Shown here piece after piece: positions 26,358-34,761 of a DNA stretch of 64,000 bases. The stretch spans positions 186,001-250,000 of the forward strand of contig NZ_BMSY01000010.1 of assembly GCF_014649395.1 (NCBI RefSeq), written 5' to 3'. The stretch's first letter is position 1; every line of letters begins with the position of its first letter. Under the pieces are notes generated by a model, which saw only the letters and a list, made by a program, of their open reading frames with translations, was not told the origin of the DNA and did not search any database. The position numbers and the translations under genes were made by a program. The stretch is from Streptomyces aureoverticillatus. Lineage in GTDB: Bacteria > Actinomycetota > Actinomycetes > Streptomycetales > Streptomycetaceae.

Positions 26358-26454
26358 ACCGCTCCCGTGCCCGTGCGGGCCTTACGTCTGATGTGCCCTG
26401 CACCTTCCTCCGTGAAACTGCTCGCACGTTCCTCGGTGAACTCCCGGCGAAAGG

Positions 26455-26460
26455 TAGAGT
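26455..26460 (+). promoter_or_regulatory. -10 element of smc (leaderless)
   Basis: TAGAGT ends 8 nt before the GTG start of smc, with no Shine-Dalgarno sequence. Upstream, GCAC-TTCCTC-GTGAA occurs twice in direct orientation (about 26400-26416 and 26424-26440). Confidence 0.5.
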
Positions 26461-26468
26461 CACGCGGC

Positions 26469-29400
26469 GTGCACCTCAAGGCCCTGACACTGCGTGGTTT
26501 CAAATCCTTCGCGTCGGCCACGACGCTGAAGTTCGAACCGGGCATCACCTGCGTCGTCGGACCGAACGGCTCCGGCAAGTCCAACGTCGTGGACGCGCTG
26601 AGCTGGGTCATGGGCGAACAGGGCGCCAAGTCGCTGCGCGGCGGCAAGATGGAGGACGTCATCTTCGCCGGGACGACCGGTCGGCCGCCGCTCGGCCGCG
26701 CCGAGGTCTCCCTCACCATCGACAATTCCGACGGCGCCCTGCCGATCGAGTACGCCGAGGTCACCATCACGCGGATCATGTTCCGCAACGGCGGCAGCGA
26801 GTACCAGATCAATGGTGATACGTGTCGCCTGCTCGACATCCAGGAACTGCTCTCCGACTCCGGCATCGGCCGCGAGATGCACGTCATCGTCGGCCAGGGC
26901 CAGCTCGACTCCGTGCTGCACGCCGACCCCATGGGCCGCCGCGCCTTCATCGAGGAGGCCGCGGGCGTCCTCAAGCACCGCAAGCGCAAGGAGAAGGCGC
27001 TGCGGAAGCTCGACGCGATGCAGGCCAACCTCGCGCGCGTCCAGGACCTCACCGACGAACTGCGCCGCCAGCTCAAGCCCCTCGGCCGGCAGGCCGCCGT
27101 CGCCCGCCGCGCCGCCGTCATCCAGGCCGACCTGCGCGACGCCCGGCTGCGACTGCTCGCCGACGATCTCGTACGGATGCGTCAGGCCCTGAACGCGGAG
27201 GTCGCCGACGAGGCCGCCCTCAAGGCCCGCAAGGAGGCCGCCGAGGCCGAGCTGAAGACGGCCCTCCAGCGCGAGGCGGCCCTGGAGGACGAGGTGCGGC
27301 GGCTCAGCCCGCGCCTGCAGCGGGCCCAGCAGACCTGGTACGAGCTGTCGCAGCTCGCCGAGCGGGTGCGCGGCACGATCTCGCTCGCCGACGCCCGGGT
27401 GAAGAGCGCGTCCTCCGCGCCCGCCGAGGAGCGGCGCGGCCGCGACCCCGAGGACATGGAGCGGGAGGCCGCGCGCATCCGCGAGCAGGAGGCCGAGCTC
27501 GAGGCCGCCCTCGAAGCCGCGCAGCACGCCCTCGACGACACCGTCGCGCACCGCGCCGACCTGGAGCGCGAACTGGCAGCCGAGGAGCGGCGCCTGAAGG
27601 ACGTGGCGCGGGCCATCGCCGACCGGCGCGAAGGCCTCGCGCGGCTCGGCGGGCAGGTCAACGCGGCGCGGTCGCGGGCCGCCTCCGCGCAGGCCGAGAT
27701 CGACCGGCTCGCCGTCGCCCGCGACGAGGCGCAGGAGCGCGCGGTCACCGCACAGGAGGAGTACGAACAGCTCAAGGCCGAGGTCGACGGCCTCGACGCG
27801 GGCGACGCGGAGCTCGGGGAGCGGCACGAGGAGGCCCGCCGGTCCCTCGCGGACGCCGAGGCCGAGCTGACCGCGGCGCGCGAGGCCGCCACGGCCGCCG
27901 AGCGGAAGCGGGCCGCCCTCGCCGCCCGGCACGACGCCCTCGCGCTCGGCCTGCGCCGCAAGGACGGATCCGGCGCGCTGCTCGCCGCCAAGGACCGGCT
28001 CGCCGGGCTGCTCGGCCCCGCCGCCGAACTCCTCTCCGTGGCCCCGGGCTTCGAGGTGCCGGTGGCGGCGGCGTTCGGCGCGGCGGCGGACGCCATCGCC
28101 GTGTCGACGCCCGCTTCGGCCGCAGAAGCGATCCGCCTGCTGCGCAAGCAGGACGCGGGGCGGGCCGCGCTGTTGCTGGCGGGGGCGCCTGACGGGAGCT
28201 GGGGTGCCGCCTCCGGCGGCTCGGCGGACGGCGCCGCGGCCGAGGGCGCCGCGGCCGAGGGTGCTTCCGGTGCGGCGCGTGGGCCCTCCGGTGCGGGTCG
28301 GGCGGACGGGGCCCCCGGCGACGTACCGCCGGATTCGCGTGGCGACGGACCGTCGGAGGCGGCCCGTGCCGACGGGCCCCCGCGCGCCGCCGAACTCGTG
28401 CGCGGCCCCGCCGAGTTGATGCCCGCCGTGCGGCGGCTGCTGCGGGACGTCGTCGTGGTCGGGACGTTGGAGGACGCCGAGGACCTGGTGTACGCGCGCC
28501 CGGAGCTGACCGCGGTCACCGCCGAGGGCGACCTGCTCGGGGCGCACTTCGCGCAGGGCGGGTCCGCCGGGGCGCCCAGCCTCCTGGAGGTGCAGGCATC
28601 CGTCGACGAGGCCGCGGCCGAGCTCACCGAACTCGGTGTGCGCTGCGAGGAGTTGGCGGAGGCTCAGGAGCGGGCCGGGGAGCGGCGCGAGGAGTGCGCC
28701 GCGCTCGTCGAGGAGCTGGGGGAGCGGCGGCGCGCCGCCGACCGGGAGAAGTCATACGTCGCGCAGCGGCTCGGGTCGCTCGCCGGCCAGGCCCGGGGCG
28801 CCGCAGGCGAGGCCGAGCGGTCCGCCGCCGCTGCCGCCAAGGCCCAGGACGCCCTGGAGAAGGCCCAGTCGGAGGTCGAGGAGCTGGCCGAGCGGCTCGC
28901 CGTCGCCGAGGAGGCGCCGGCCGAGGAGGAGCCCGACACCGGCGTCCGCGACCGGCTCGCCGCCGACGGCGCCAACGCCCGCCAGACCGAGATGGAGGCC
29001 CGGCTCCAGGTGCGTACGCACGAGGAGCGGGTGAAGGGACTCGCCGGGCGCGCCGACTCCCTCGACCGCGCCGCCCGCGCCGAACGCGAGGCACGCGCGC
29101 GTGCCGAACAGCGCCGGGCCCGGCTGCGCCACGAGGCGGCCGTAGCCGAGGCGGTCGCCTCCGGCGCGCGTCAGCTGCTCGCCCACGTCGAGGTCTCCCT
29201 CGTACGCGCGGACCACGAGCGGACGGCCGCCGAGCGCGCCAAGGAGGTGCGGGAGCGGGAGCTGGTCGCCGAGCGGAACCAGGGGCGCGATCTCAAGGCC
29301 GAGCTGGACAAGCTGACGGATTCGGTTCACCGGGGCGAGGTACTCGGCGCGGAGAAGCGGCTGCGGATCGAGCAGCTGGAGACGAAGGCGCTGGAGGAAC

Positions 29401-30176
29401 TCGGTGTGGAACCCGCGGGGCTCGTCTCCGAATACGGGCCCGACCAGCTCGTGCCGCCCTCGCCCCCCGCCGAGGGCGAGGAACTGCCCGAAGACCCGGA
29501 ACACCCGCGCAACAAGCCGGTGCCCTACGTCCGCGGCGAGCAGGAGAAGCGCCTCAAGTCAGCCGAACGGGCGTACCAGCAGCTCGGGAAGGTCAACCCG
29601 CTGGCGCTCGAGGAGTTCGCCGCCCTGGAGGAACGGCACAAGTTCCTCAGCGAGCAGCTGGAGGACCTGAAGAAGACGCGGGCGGACCTCCTCCAGGTGG
29701 TGAAGGAGGTCGACGAGCGCGTCGAGCAGGTCTTCACCGAGGCGTACCGGGACACGGCGCGGGAGTTCGAAGGGGTCTTCAGCAGGCTCTTCCCGGGTGG
29801 TGAGGGACGGCTGATCCTGACCGATCCCGACAACATGCTCAGCACGGGCGTCGACGTCGAGGCCCGGCCGCCCGGCAAGAAGGTCAAGCGGCTCTCGCTG
29901 CTGTCCGGCGGCGAGCGGTCCCTGACGGCCGTGGCGCTGCTCGTGTCGATCTTCAAGGCGCGGCCCAGCCCGTTCTATGTGATGGACGAGGTCGAGGCGG
30001 CGCTCGACGACACCAACCTGCAGCGGCTCATCCGCATCATGCAGGAGCTGCAGGAGGCCTCGCAGCTCATCGTGATCACGCACCAGAAGCGGACGATGGA
30101 GGTCGCGGACGCGCTGTACGGCGTGTCCATGCAGGGCGACGGCGTCTCCAAGGTGATCAGCCAGCGACTTCGCTGA
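26469..30176 (+). CDS. smc: Chromosome segregation protein SMC
   Basis: A 1235-residue condensin ATPase that organises and segregates the chromosome with ScpAB. The N-terminal head has Walker A GPNGSGKSNVVDALSWV (residues 31-47) and the QGQ loop. Two long Ala/Glu/Arg coiled coils flank the hinge. The C-terminal head carries LSLLSGGERSLTAVALLVS (ABC signature, about 1140) and Walker B FYVMDEVEAALDD (about 1168). The hinge holds a low-complexity Gly/Ala/Asp insertion at about residues 578-640 (nt 28200-28390), making the protein longer than usual. GTG 26469 is followed directly by the family start HLKALTLRGFKSFA. Probably leaderless. Confidence 0.97.
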   Translation: MHLKALTLRGFKSFASATTLKFEPGITCVVGPNGSGKSNVVDALSWVMGEQGAKSLRGGKMEDVIFAGTTGRPPLGRAEVSLTIDNSDGALPIEYAEVTITRIMFRNGGSEYQINGDTCRLLDIQELLSDSGIGREMHVIVGQGQLDSVLHADPMGRRAFIEEAAGVLKHRKRKEKALRKLDAMQANLARVQDLTDELRRQLKPLGRQAAVARRAAVIQADLRDARLRLLADDLVRMRQALNAEVADEAALKARKEAAEAELKTALQREAALEDEVRRLSPRLQRAQQTWYELSQLAERVRGTISLADARVKSASSAPAEERRGRDPEDMEREAARIREQEAELEAALEAAQHALDDTVAHRADLERELAAEERRLKDVARAIADRREGLARLGGQVNAARSRAASAQAEIDRLAVARDEAQERAVTAQEEYEQLKAEVDGLDAGDAELGERHEEARRSLADAEAELTAAREAATAAERKRAALAARHDALALGLRRKDGSGALLAAKDRLAGLLGPAAELLSVAPGFEVPVAAAFGAAADAIAVSTPASAAEAIRLLRKQDAGRAALLLAGAPDGSWGAASGGSADGAAAEGAAAEGASGAARGPSGAGRADGAPGDVPPDSRGDGPSEAARADGPPRAAELVRGPAELMPAVRRLLRDVVVVGTLEDAEDLVYARPELTAVTAEGDLLGAHFAQGGSAGAPSLLEVQASVDEAAAELTELGVRCEELAEAQERAGERREECAALVEELGERRRAADREKSYVAQRLGSLAGQARGAAGEAERSAAAAAKAQDALEKAQSEVEELAERLAVAEEAPAEEEPDTGVRDRLAADGANARQTEMEARLQVRTHEERVKGLAGRADSLDRAARAEREARARAEQRRARLRHEAAVAEAVASGARQLLAHVEVSLVRADHERTAAERAKEVRERELVAERNQGRDLKAELDKLTDSVHRGEVLGAEKRLRIEQLETKALEELGVEPAGLVSEYGPDQLVPPSPPAEGEELPEDPEHPRNKPVPYVRGEQEKRLKSAERAYQQLGKVNPLALEEFAALEERHKFLSEQLEDLKKTRADLLQVVKEVDERVEQVFTEAYRDTAREFEGVFSRLFPGGEGRLILTDPDNMLSTGVDVEARPPGKKVKRLSLLSGGERSLTAVALLVSIFKARPSPFYVMDEVEAALDDTNLQRLIRIMQELQEASQLIVITHQKRTMEVADALYGVSMQGDGVSKVISQRLR

Positions 30177-30256
30177 GCGCTTCGCTGGATGTGCGGTGAT
30201 GCCCCCGCGGGCCGGTGGGGGCTGGTCGCGCAGTTCCTCGCGCCCCTTTGGGGCAC
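30174..30256 (+). repeat. Second copy of the ddl-downstream dispersed element
   Basis: Starts at the smc stop (TGAGCGCTTCGCTGG) and ends GGCTGGTCGCGCAGTTCC, TCGCGCCCCTTTGGGGC. It matches 4911-5004 in order and wording but with a shorter middle. CCCCTTTGGGG forms the terminal hairpin. Confidence 0.7.
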
Positions 30257-30516
30257 TTCGTACCGCAGCGGACTTCGCCCCGCCCCCGTCCGCTTGGTTC
30301 ACTCATCCGGCTCACCCTGTGTTCAGAACTTGAACGCAGGGTGACTTCCTGGATCTCCAAATTCACAGTTAACGAACTATTGACTTCGTAACTTGAAGGC
30401 ATAGTCTCTGCAACGTTGCTTTTACCTTCAGGTGGTGGGCGGCGTGAAGTTGTGCGCCACTTGAAGGGCTCTCACCCCCACCCCCGGCAACGCAGCCGGT
30501 GGCCCGAGGAGACCAC
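30257..30516. promoter_or_regulatory. glcP control region with promoter and repeated ACTTGAA boxes
   Basis: The promoter TTGACT (30380-30385), 16 bp, TAGTCT (30402-30407) is clear. AACTTGAACGCA (30327-30338) recurs as AACTTGAAGGCA (30390-30401), the latter inside the promoter spacer. A third copy ACTTGAAGG sits at 30459-30467. The region is markedly more AT-rich than its surroundings. Confidence 0.65.
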
Positions 30517-31944
30517 GTGACCAGCACAGCGCAGCCGCCGCAGCCCGGGGCCAGGGAGGCCCGACCGGACCATCTCGGCCATGTCATCTTCATCACGGCG
30601 GCCGCCGCGATGGGCGGATTCCTCTTCGGCTACGACAGCTCGGTGATCAACGGCGCGACCGTCGCGATCCAGCACAAGTTCGACGTCGACGCCAACACGC
30701 TGGGCTGGATCATCGCCACCGCCCTCCTCGGCTGCGCCGTCGGCGCAGCGATCGCGGGGCGCATCGCCGACCGCATCGGCCGCATCCGGGTCATGCAGGT
30801 GGCCTCGTTCCTGTTCGCGATCAGCGCCATCGGCTCCGCGCTGCCGTTCGCCGCGTGGGACCTGACGATGTGGCGCTTCATCGGCGGCCTCGGCATCGGC
30901 ATGGCCTCCGTGATCGGCCCGGCCTACATCGCCGAGGTCGCGCCGCCCGCCTACCGCGGCCGCCTCGCCTCCTTCCAGCAGGCCGCCATCGTCGTCGGCA
31001 TCGCCGTCTCCCAGCTCGTCAACTGGGGCATCCTGAACATGGCGGACGGCGACCAGCGCGGCAAGCTGGCCGGCCTGGAGGCCTGGCAGTGGATGCTCGG
31101 CGTCATGGTCGTCCCGGCCGTCCTCTACGGCCTGCTGTCCTTCGCGATCCCCGAGTCCCCCCGCTTCCTGATCTCCGTGGGCCGCGAGGCCGAGGCCAAG
31201 AAGGTGCTCACCGAGGTCGAGGGCACGGCGGTCGACGTGGACGCGCGCGCCGCCGAGATCGAGCTGGCCATGCGCCGAGAGCACAAGTCGACGTTCAGGG
31301 ACCTGCTGGGCGGGAAGTTCGGCTTCCTGCCGATCGTCTGGATCGGCATCTTCCTGTCGGTCTTCCAGCAGCTCGTCGGCATCAACGTGATCTTCTACTA
31401 CTCGAACCAGCTCTGGCAGTCGATCGGCCACGACCCGAGCAGCTCGTTCCTGTACTCCTTCGAGACGTCGATCGTGAACATCGTCGGCACGGTCATCGCG
31501 ATGATCTTCGTGGACCGGATCGGCCGCAAGCCGCTGGCCCTGATCGGCTCGGCCGGTATGGCCATCGCCCTGTTCACCATGGCCTGGGCGTTCTCCTACC
31601 GCTCCGGATCCGGTGACGACGTCTCGCTGCCGCACGGCCAGGGCCTGGTCGCGATCATCGCCGCCAACGCCTTCGTGCTCTTCTTCGCGCTCTCCTGGGG
31701 CGTGGTGGTCTGGGTCCTGCTCGGCGAGATCTTCCCGAACCGGATCCGCGCCGCGGCGCTCGGTGTGGCCGCCTCCGCGCAGTGGCTCGCCAACTTCGCG
31801 ATCACCAAGACCTTCCCGAGCATGTCGGAGTGGAGCCTGACCGGCTCGTACATCATCTACGGCGCCTTCGCGGCGCTCTCGATCCCCTTCGTGGCCAAGT
31901 TCGTCAAGGAGACGAAGGGCAAGACCCTGGAGGAGATGGGCTAA
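30517..31944 (+). CDS. glcP: MFS sugar porter, GlcP-type glucose permease
   Basis: A 475-residue, 12-TM sugar:proton symporter. Signature motifs: GGFLFGYDSSVINGA in TM1, GRIADRIGRIR (motif A), PESPRFLIS at the end of TM6, QQLVGINVIFYYS in TM7, DRIGRKPLALIG, and the C-terminal KETKGKTLEEMG. These place it in the sugar porter family. In S. coelicolor the major glucose permease gene glcP1 (SCO5578, as I recall) lies just downstream of smc, so this is likely the main glucose importer. GTG 30517 has GAGGAG 7 nt upstream. Terminated by a large hairpin shared with the convergent oxidoreductase. Confidence 0.9.
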   Translation: MTSTAQPPQPGAREARPDHLGHVIFITAAAAMGGFLFGYDSSVINGATVAIQHKFDVDANTLGWIIATALLGCAVGAAIAGRIADRIGRIRVMQVASFLFAISAIGSALPFAAWDLTMWRFIGGLGIGMASVIGPAYIAEVAPPAYRGRLASFQQAAIVVGIAVSQLVNWGILNMADGDQRGKLAGLEAWQWMLGVMVVPAVLYGLLSFAIPESPRFLISVGREAEAKKVLTEVEGTAVDVDARAAEIELAMRREHKSTFRDLLGGKFGFLPIVWIGIFLSVFQQLVGINVIFYYSNQLWQSIGHDPSSSFLYSFETSIVNIVGTVIAMIFVDRIGRKPLALIGSAGMAIALFTMAWAFSYRSGSGDDVSLPHGQGLVAIIAANAFVLFFALSWGVVVWVLLGEIFPNRIRAAALGVAASAQWLANFAITKTFPSMSEWSLTGSYIIYGAFAALSIPFVAKFVKETKGKTLEEMG

Positions 31945-31977
31945 ACCCCCCGCTGCCCCTCTCCTCTTGAGGAAGGC

Positions 31978-32018
31978 TGCCCCGGCTCGAGGACCGCAAG
32001 GTCAGTCGAGCCGGGGCA
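31978..32018. terminator. Bidirectional terminator between glcP and oxidoreductase gene
   Basis: A TGCCCCGGCTCGA / TCGAGCCGGGGCA 13-bp perfect stem enclosing a second hairpin GACC-GCAA-GGTC. One arm is part of the last codons and stop of the minus-strand gene (stop at 32002-32004). Confidence 0.85.
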
Positions 32019-32985
32019 GTACGTTTTCGCCGAACAGGTGCAGGCTCCGCCACCCCTCGTCGACCGGCATCCCGCCGACAAGGGGATGCAGCACGAGGTT
32101 GGCCCCGCCCTCCGCGAGGGCCACGCACGCGTCGGGTGTCAGGACGCGGTAGACGCCCTCGGCGCGCAGCTCCTCGACGGTCGTGGCGGCCGAGCGCACC
32201 GCCGAGCGGATGGCTCCGTCAGGAGGGCCCTGCCAGGAGGCGTAGGTGCGCGCCTCGTGCAGGAAGTGCTCGCCGTGCTCGGCCCAGGTGCGGTCGGGGT
32301 CTTCGGAGAGGTGCAGCAGCGGGGTCTCGGCGGCGGGCATCATCGTCCAGCCCTCGGTGCCGTACTCGGCGCGCTTCTCGTTGTAGTACGTCTCCAGCTC
32401 CGGCAGATGCGCGCTCGGGAAGAACGGTAGGCCGAACCGGGCCGCGCGGCGGGCCGCCGCCTTCGAGGAGCCGCCGACCAGGAGCAGCGGGTGCGGCCGG
32501 GTGTACGGGCGCGGGGTGACGCGGACCGTGCGGCCGCGGTGGGTGAACTCCTCGCCGGTCCAGGCCTTGAGGAGGGTGTCCAGGAGCTCGTCCTGGAGTT
32601 TCCCGCGCAGAGTCCACTCGACGCCGAAGGCCGCGTACTCCTCGGGCCGGTAGCCGATGCCGGCGACCGTGACGAGCCGGCCGCCGCTCAGCAGGTCCAG
32701 TACGGCGATGTCCTCGGCCAGGCGCAGCGGATCGTGCAGCGGCCCGATGACCGCCGAGACGGTGACCGCGATCTTCCGTGTCGCGCCGAACACCGCGCCC
32801 GCGAAGGCGAGCGGTGAAGGCAGCCAGTTGTTGGTGGCGCCGTGGTGCTCCTCGGTCTGGATCGTGGACACGCCGCGGTCGTCGGCGTACGCGGCCATCT
32901 CCAGGGCGGCTCGGTAGCGGGCGCTGAGGGTGTCGGGCGTGGCCGCCGGATCGACGAGGTTGAAACGTACGACTGTGACGGGCAT
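32002..32985 (-). CDS. LLM-class flavin-dependent oxidoreductase
   Basis: A 327-residue luciferase-like TIM-barrel monooxygenase/oxidoreductase. MPVTVVRFNLVDP, GVSTIQTEEHHGATNNW, AVIGPLHDPLRLAEDIAVLDLLSGGRLVTVAGIGYRPEEYAAFG and LLLVGGSSKAAARRAARFG are the flavin/F420-binding family blocks. The cofactor may be FMN or F420; the presence of cofC in this window shows F420 is made. ATG 32985 has AAGGGGGA 7 nt upstream; the frame's earlier ATG at 33003 lies upstream of that site. Substrate unknown. Confidence 0.9.
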   Translation of the reverse strand: MPVTVVRFNLVDPAATPDTLSARYRAALEMAAYADDRGVSTIQTEEHHGATNNWLPSPLAFAGAVFGATRKIAVTVSAVIGPLHDPLRLAEDIAVLDLLSGGRLVTVAGIGYRPEEYAAFGVEWTLRGKLQDELLDTLLKAWTGEEFTHRGRTVRVTPRPYTRPHPLLLVGGSSKAAARRAARFGLPFFPSAHLPELETYYNEKRAEYGTEGWTMMPAAETPLLHLSEDPDRTWAEHGEHFLHEARTYASWQGPPDGAIRSAVRSAATTVEELRAEGVYRVLTPDACVALAEGGANLVLHPLVGGMPVDEGWRSLHLFGENVLPRLD

Positions 32986-33074
32986 GAAGACGTCCCCCTT
33001 CACCGGGTGCGGCGAAGGGGGACGTTAGCTGACGCTTCGTCAGATGACCAGGGGTGGGTGGCGAGTTGGGGCGC

Positions 33075-34535
33075 CTACGCCCTGGCGGCGGCCTTGGCCG
33101 GCTCGGGCGCCTCGGCCGCCGTGGCCGTCTCGGGGAGCGGCTGCCGCGGCAGGACCGCGTACAGCACGCCCGCGACCAGGATCGTGACGAGCCAGCCGAG
33201 GCCGTTGCGACCGATCCAGGACGTGGCGAGCGGGCCGCTGAACCAGTCGACCTTGGTGAAGAGCAGGCCCACGACCAGCGCGACGGCCCAGGCCGTCATG
33301 GCCTGCCAGGCGAAGCCCGCCTTGTACCAGTACGCGCTGGTGCGCTTGGTGTCCATCAGGGCCGCGCCGTCGTACGTCTTCCTGCGGAACATGTCGACGC
33401 CGAAGACGCCGATCCAGGCGGAGAAGGCGACCGCGAGCAGCGTGAGGAAGGAGATGAAGGAGCCCATGAAGCTGGTGGCCACGACCATCAGGAGATAGCC
33501 GAAGATCAGGCTGATGATCGCGTTCACGCTGACGGCCCACGCGCGCGGGACCTTGATGCCGAGGGTCATGGCGGTGAAGCCCGCCGAGTACATCGACATC
33601 GAGTTGATCAGGAGCATGCCGATCAGGGCCATGATCAGATACGGCACGGCGATCCACTTCGGCAGCAGGTCGCCGAGGAAGGCGACCGGGTCCTGCGCCG
33701 AGGACAGGCTCGGCGTGGAGACCGCCATGACGGCGCCCATCAGGACCATGGGGACCACGACGATCGCGGCGCCGCCGACGGCGTGGCCGACCAGCGGCTT
33801 GCTCGGGGCCGTGCGCGGCAGATAGCGGGTGAAGTCCGGCCCGGTGGGCACCCAGCTGATGCCGCCCGCGGCGATCGTGCCGATGCCCGCGATCATCATC
33901 GCGGTGGAGCCCGCGGGCTGGTCGAAGACCTTGGACCAGTCGGTGTCCGTCAGGAGATAGACCAGGACCAGGACGCTGAACGCGCCGAAGAGATACGTCG
34001 ACCACTGGCTGCACACGTGCAGGACCTTGCGGCCCAGGCCCGAGATGAGGAACGTGGCGCCGACGAAGGCGAGCAGCGTGACGACCTTCAGGGCCGTGTT
34101 CGACTTCACGCCGAAGCAGATGTCCAGGACCACGAGGATCGCGTACGCACCCGTGACCGCGTTGATCGTCTCCCAGCCCCAGCGCGCGACCCAGATCAGC
34201 GAGCCGGGGAAGAGGTTGCCGCGCTGGCCGAAGACCGCGCGCGAGAGCGTCATGCCCGGCGAACCGCCGCGCTTGCCCGCGATGGAGACGAGGCCCACGA
34301 GGCCGTAACTCAGCACGGGGGAGACGAGGGCGACGATCAGGACCTGCCAGAAGTTCAGGCCGTTCGAGACGATCAGGCCCGCGCCCATCGTCAGGAGCAG
34401 AACGCTGATGTTGGCGGCCACCCACGTGGGGAACAGCTCACGGGTCCTGCCGTGGCGCTCGGAGTCCGGCACGGGCTCCAACCCGCGGGTCTCCAGGGCG
34501 CCTTCGTGTTCGGCCGTTTCGGCGGTGGTGCTCAT
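33075..34535 (-). CDS. NCS1-family purine/pyrimidine permease (cytosine/purine transporter type)
   Basis: A 486-residue membrane protein with about 12 helices. The LFPTWVAANISVLLLTMGAG start, GKRGGSPGMTLSRAVFGQRGNLFPG and WGWETINAVTGAYA are the NCS1 substrate/sodium-site regions; GGISWVPTGPDFTRYLPR follows TM6. The nearest characterised relatives are cytosine and purine permeases. ATG 34535. It is divergent from ftsY, and the upstream oxidoreductase-permease pair sits on one strand 89 nt apart. A nucleobase or hydantoin substrate is inferred from family only. Confidence 0.9.
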   Translation of the reverse strand: MSTTAETAEHEGALETRGLEPVPDSERHGRTRELFPTWVAANISVLLLTMGAGLIVSNGLNFWQVLIVALVSPVLSYGLVGLVSIAGKRGGSPGMTLSRAVFGQRGNLFPGSLIWVARWGWETINAVTGAYAILVVLDICFGVKSNTALKVVTLLAFVGATFLISGLGRKVLHVCSQWSTYLFGAFSVLVLVYLLTDTDWSKVFDQPAGSTAMMIAGIGTIAAGGISWVPTGPDFTRYLPRTAPSKPLVGHAVGGAAIVVVPMVLMGAVMAVSTPSLSSAQDPVAFLGDLLPKWIAVPYLIMALIGMLLINSMSMYSAGFTAMTLGIKVPRAWAVSVNAIISLIFGYLLMVVATSFMGSFISFLTLLAVAFSAWIGVFGVDMFRRKTYDGAALMDTKRTSAYWYKAGFAWQAMTAWAVALVVGLLFTKVDWFSGPLATSWIGRNGLGWLVTILVAGVLYAVLPRQPLPETATAAEAPEPAKAAARA

Positions 34536-34761
34536 GAGGGGTGGTTCCGTGCCTCTCGCTCGGCTTGCGTCGACGTCGTCGCCGGCCGGTGGGGGAGTTG
34601 AGCTGGGGGAGCAGCTGATGGATCAACGGGGACTCTACGCGCGTTGACGCAGCCTCTTCCATCGTACTTTAGTCCGAGTAATGTCGGCTAGTGGCCTATG
34701 TCCTTTGGAGGAAAACACAAGGACGCCGCCGGAAGGGCCCATGACTGATACTGGGTGGGTT

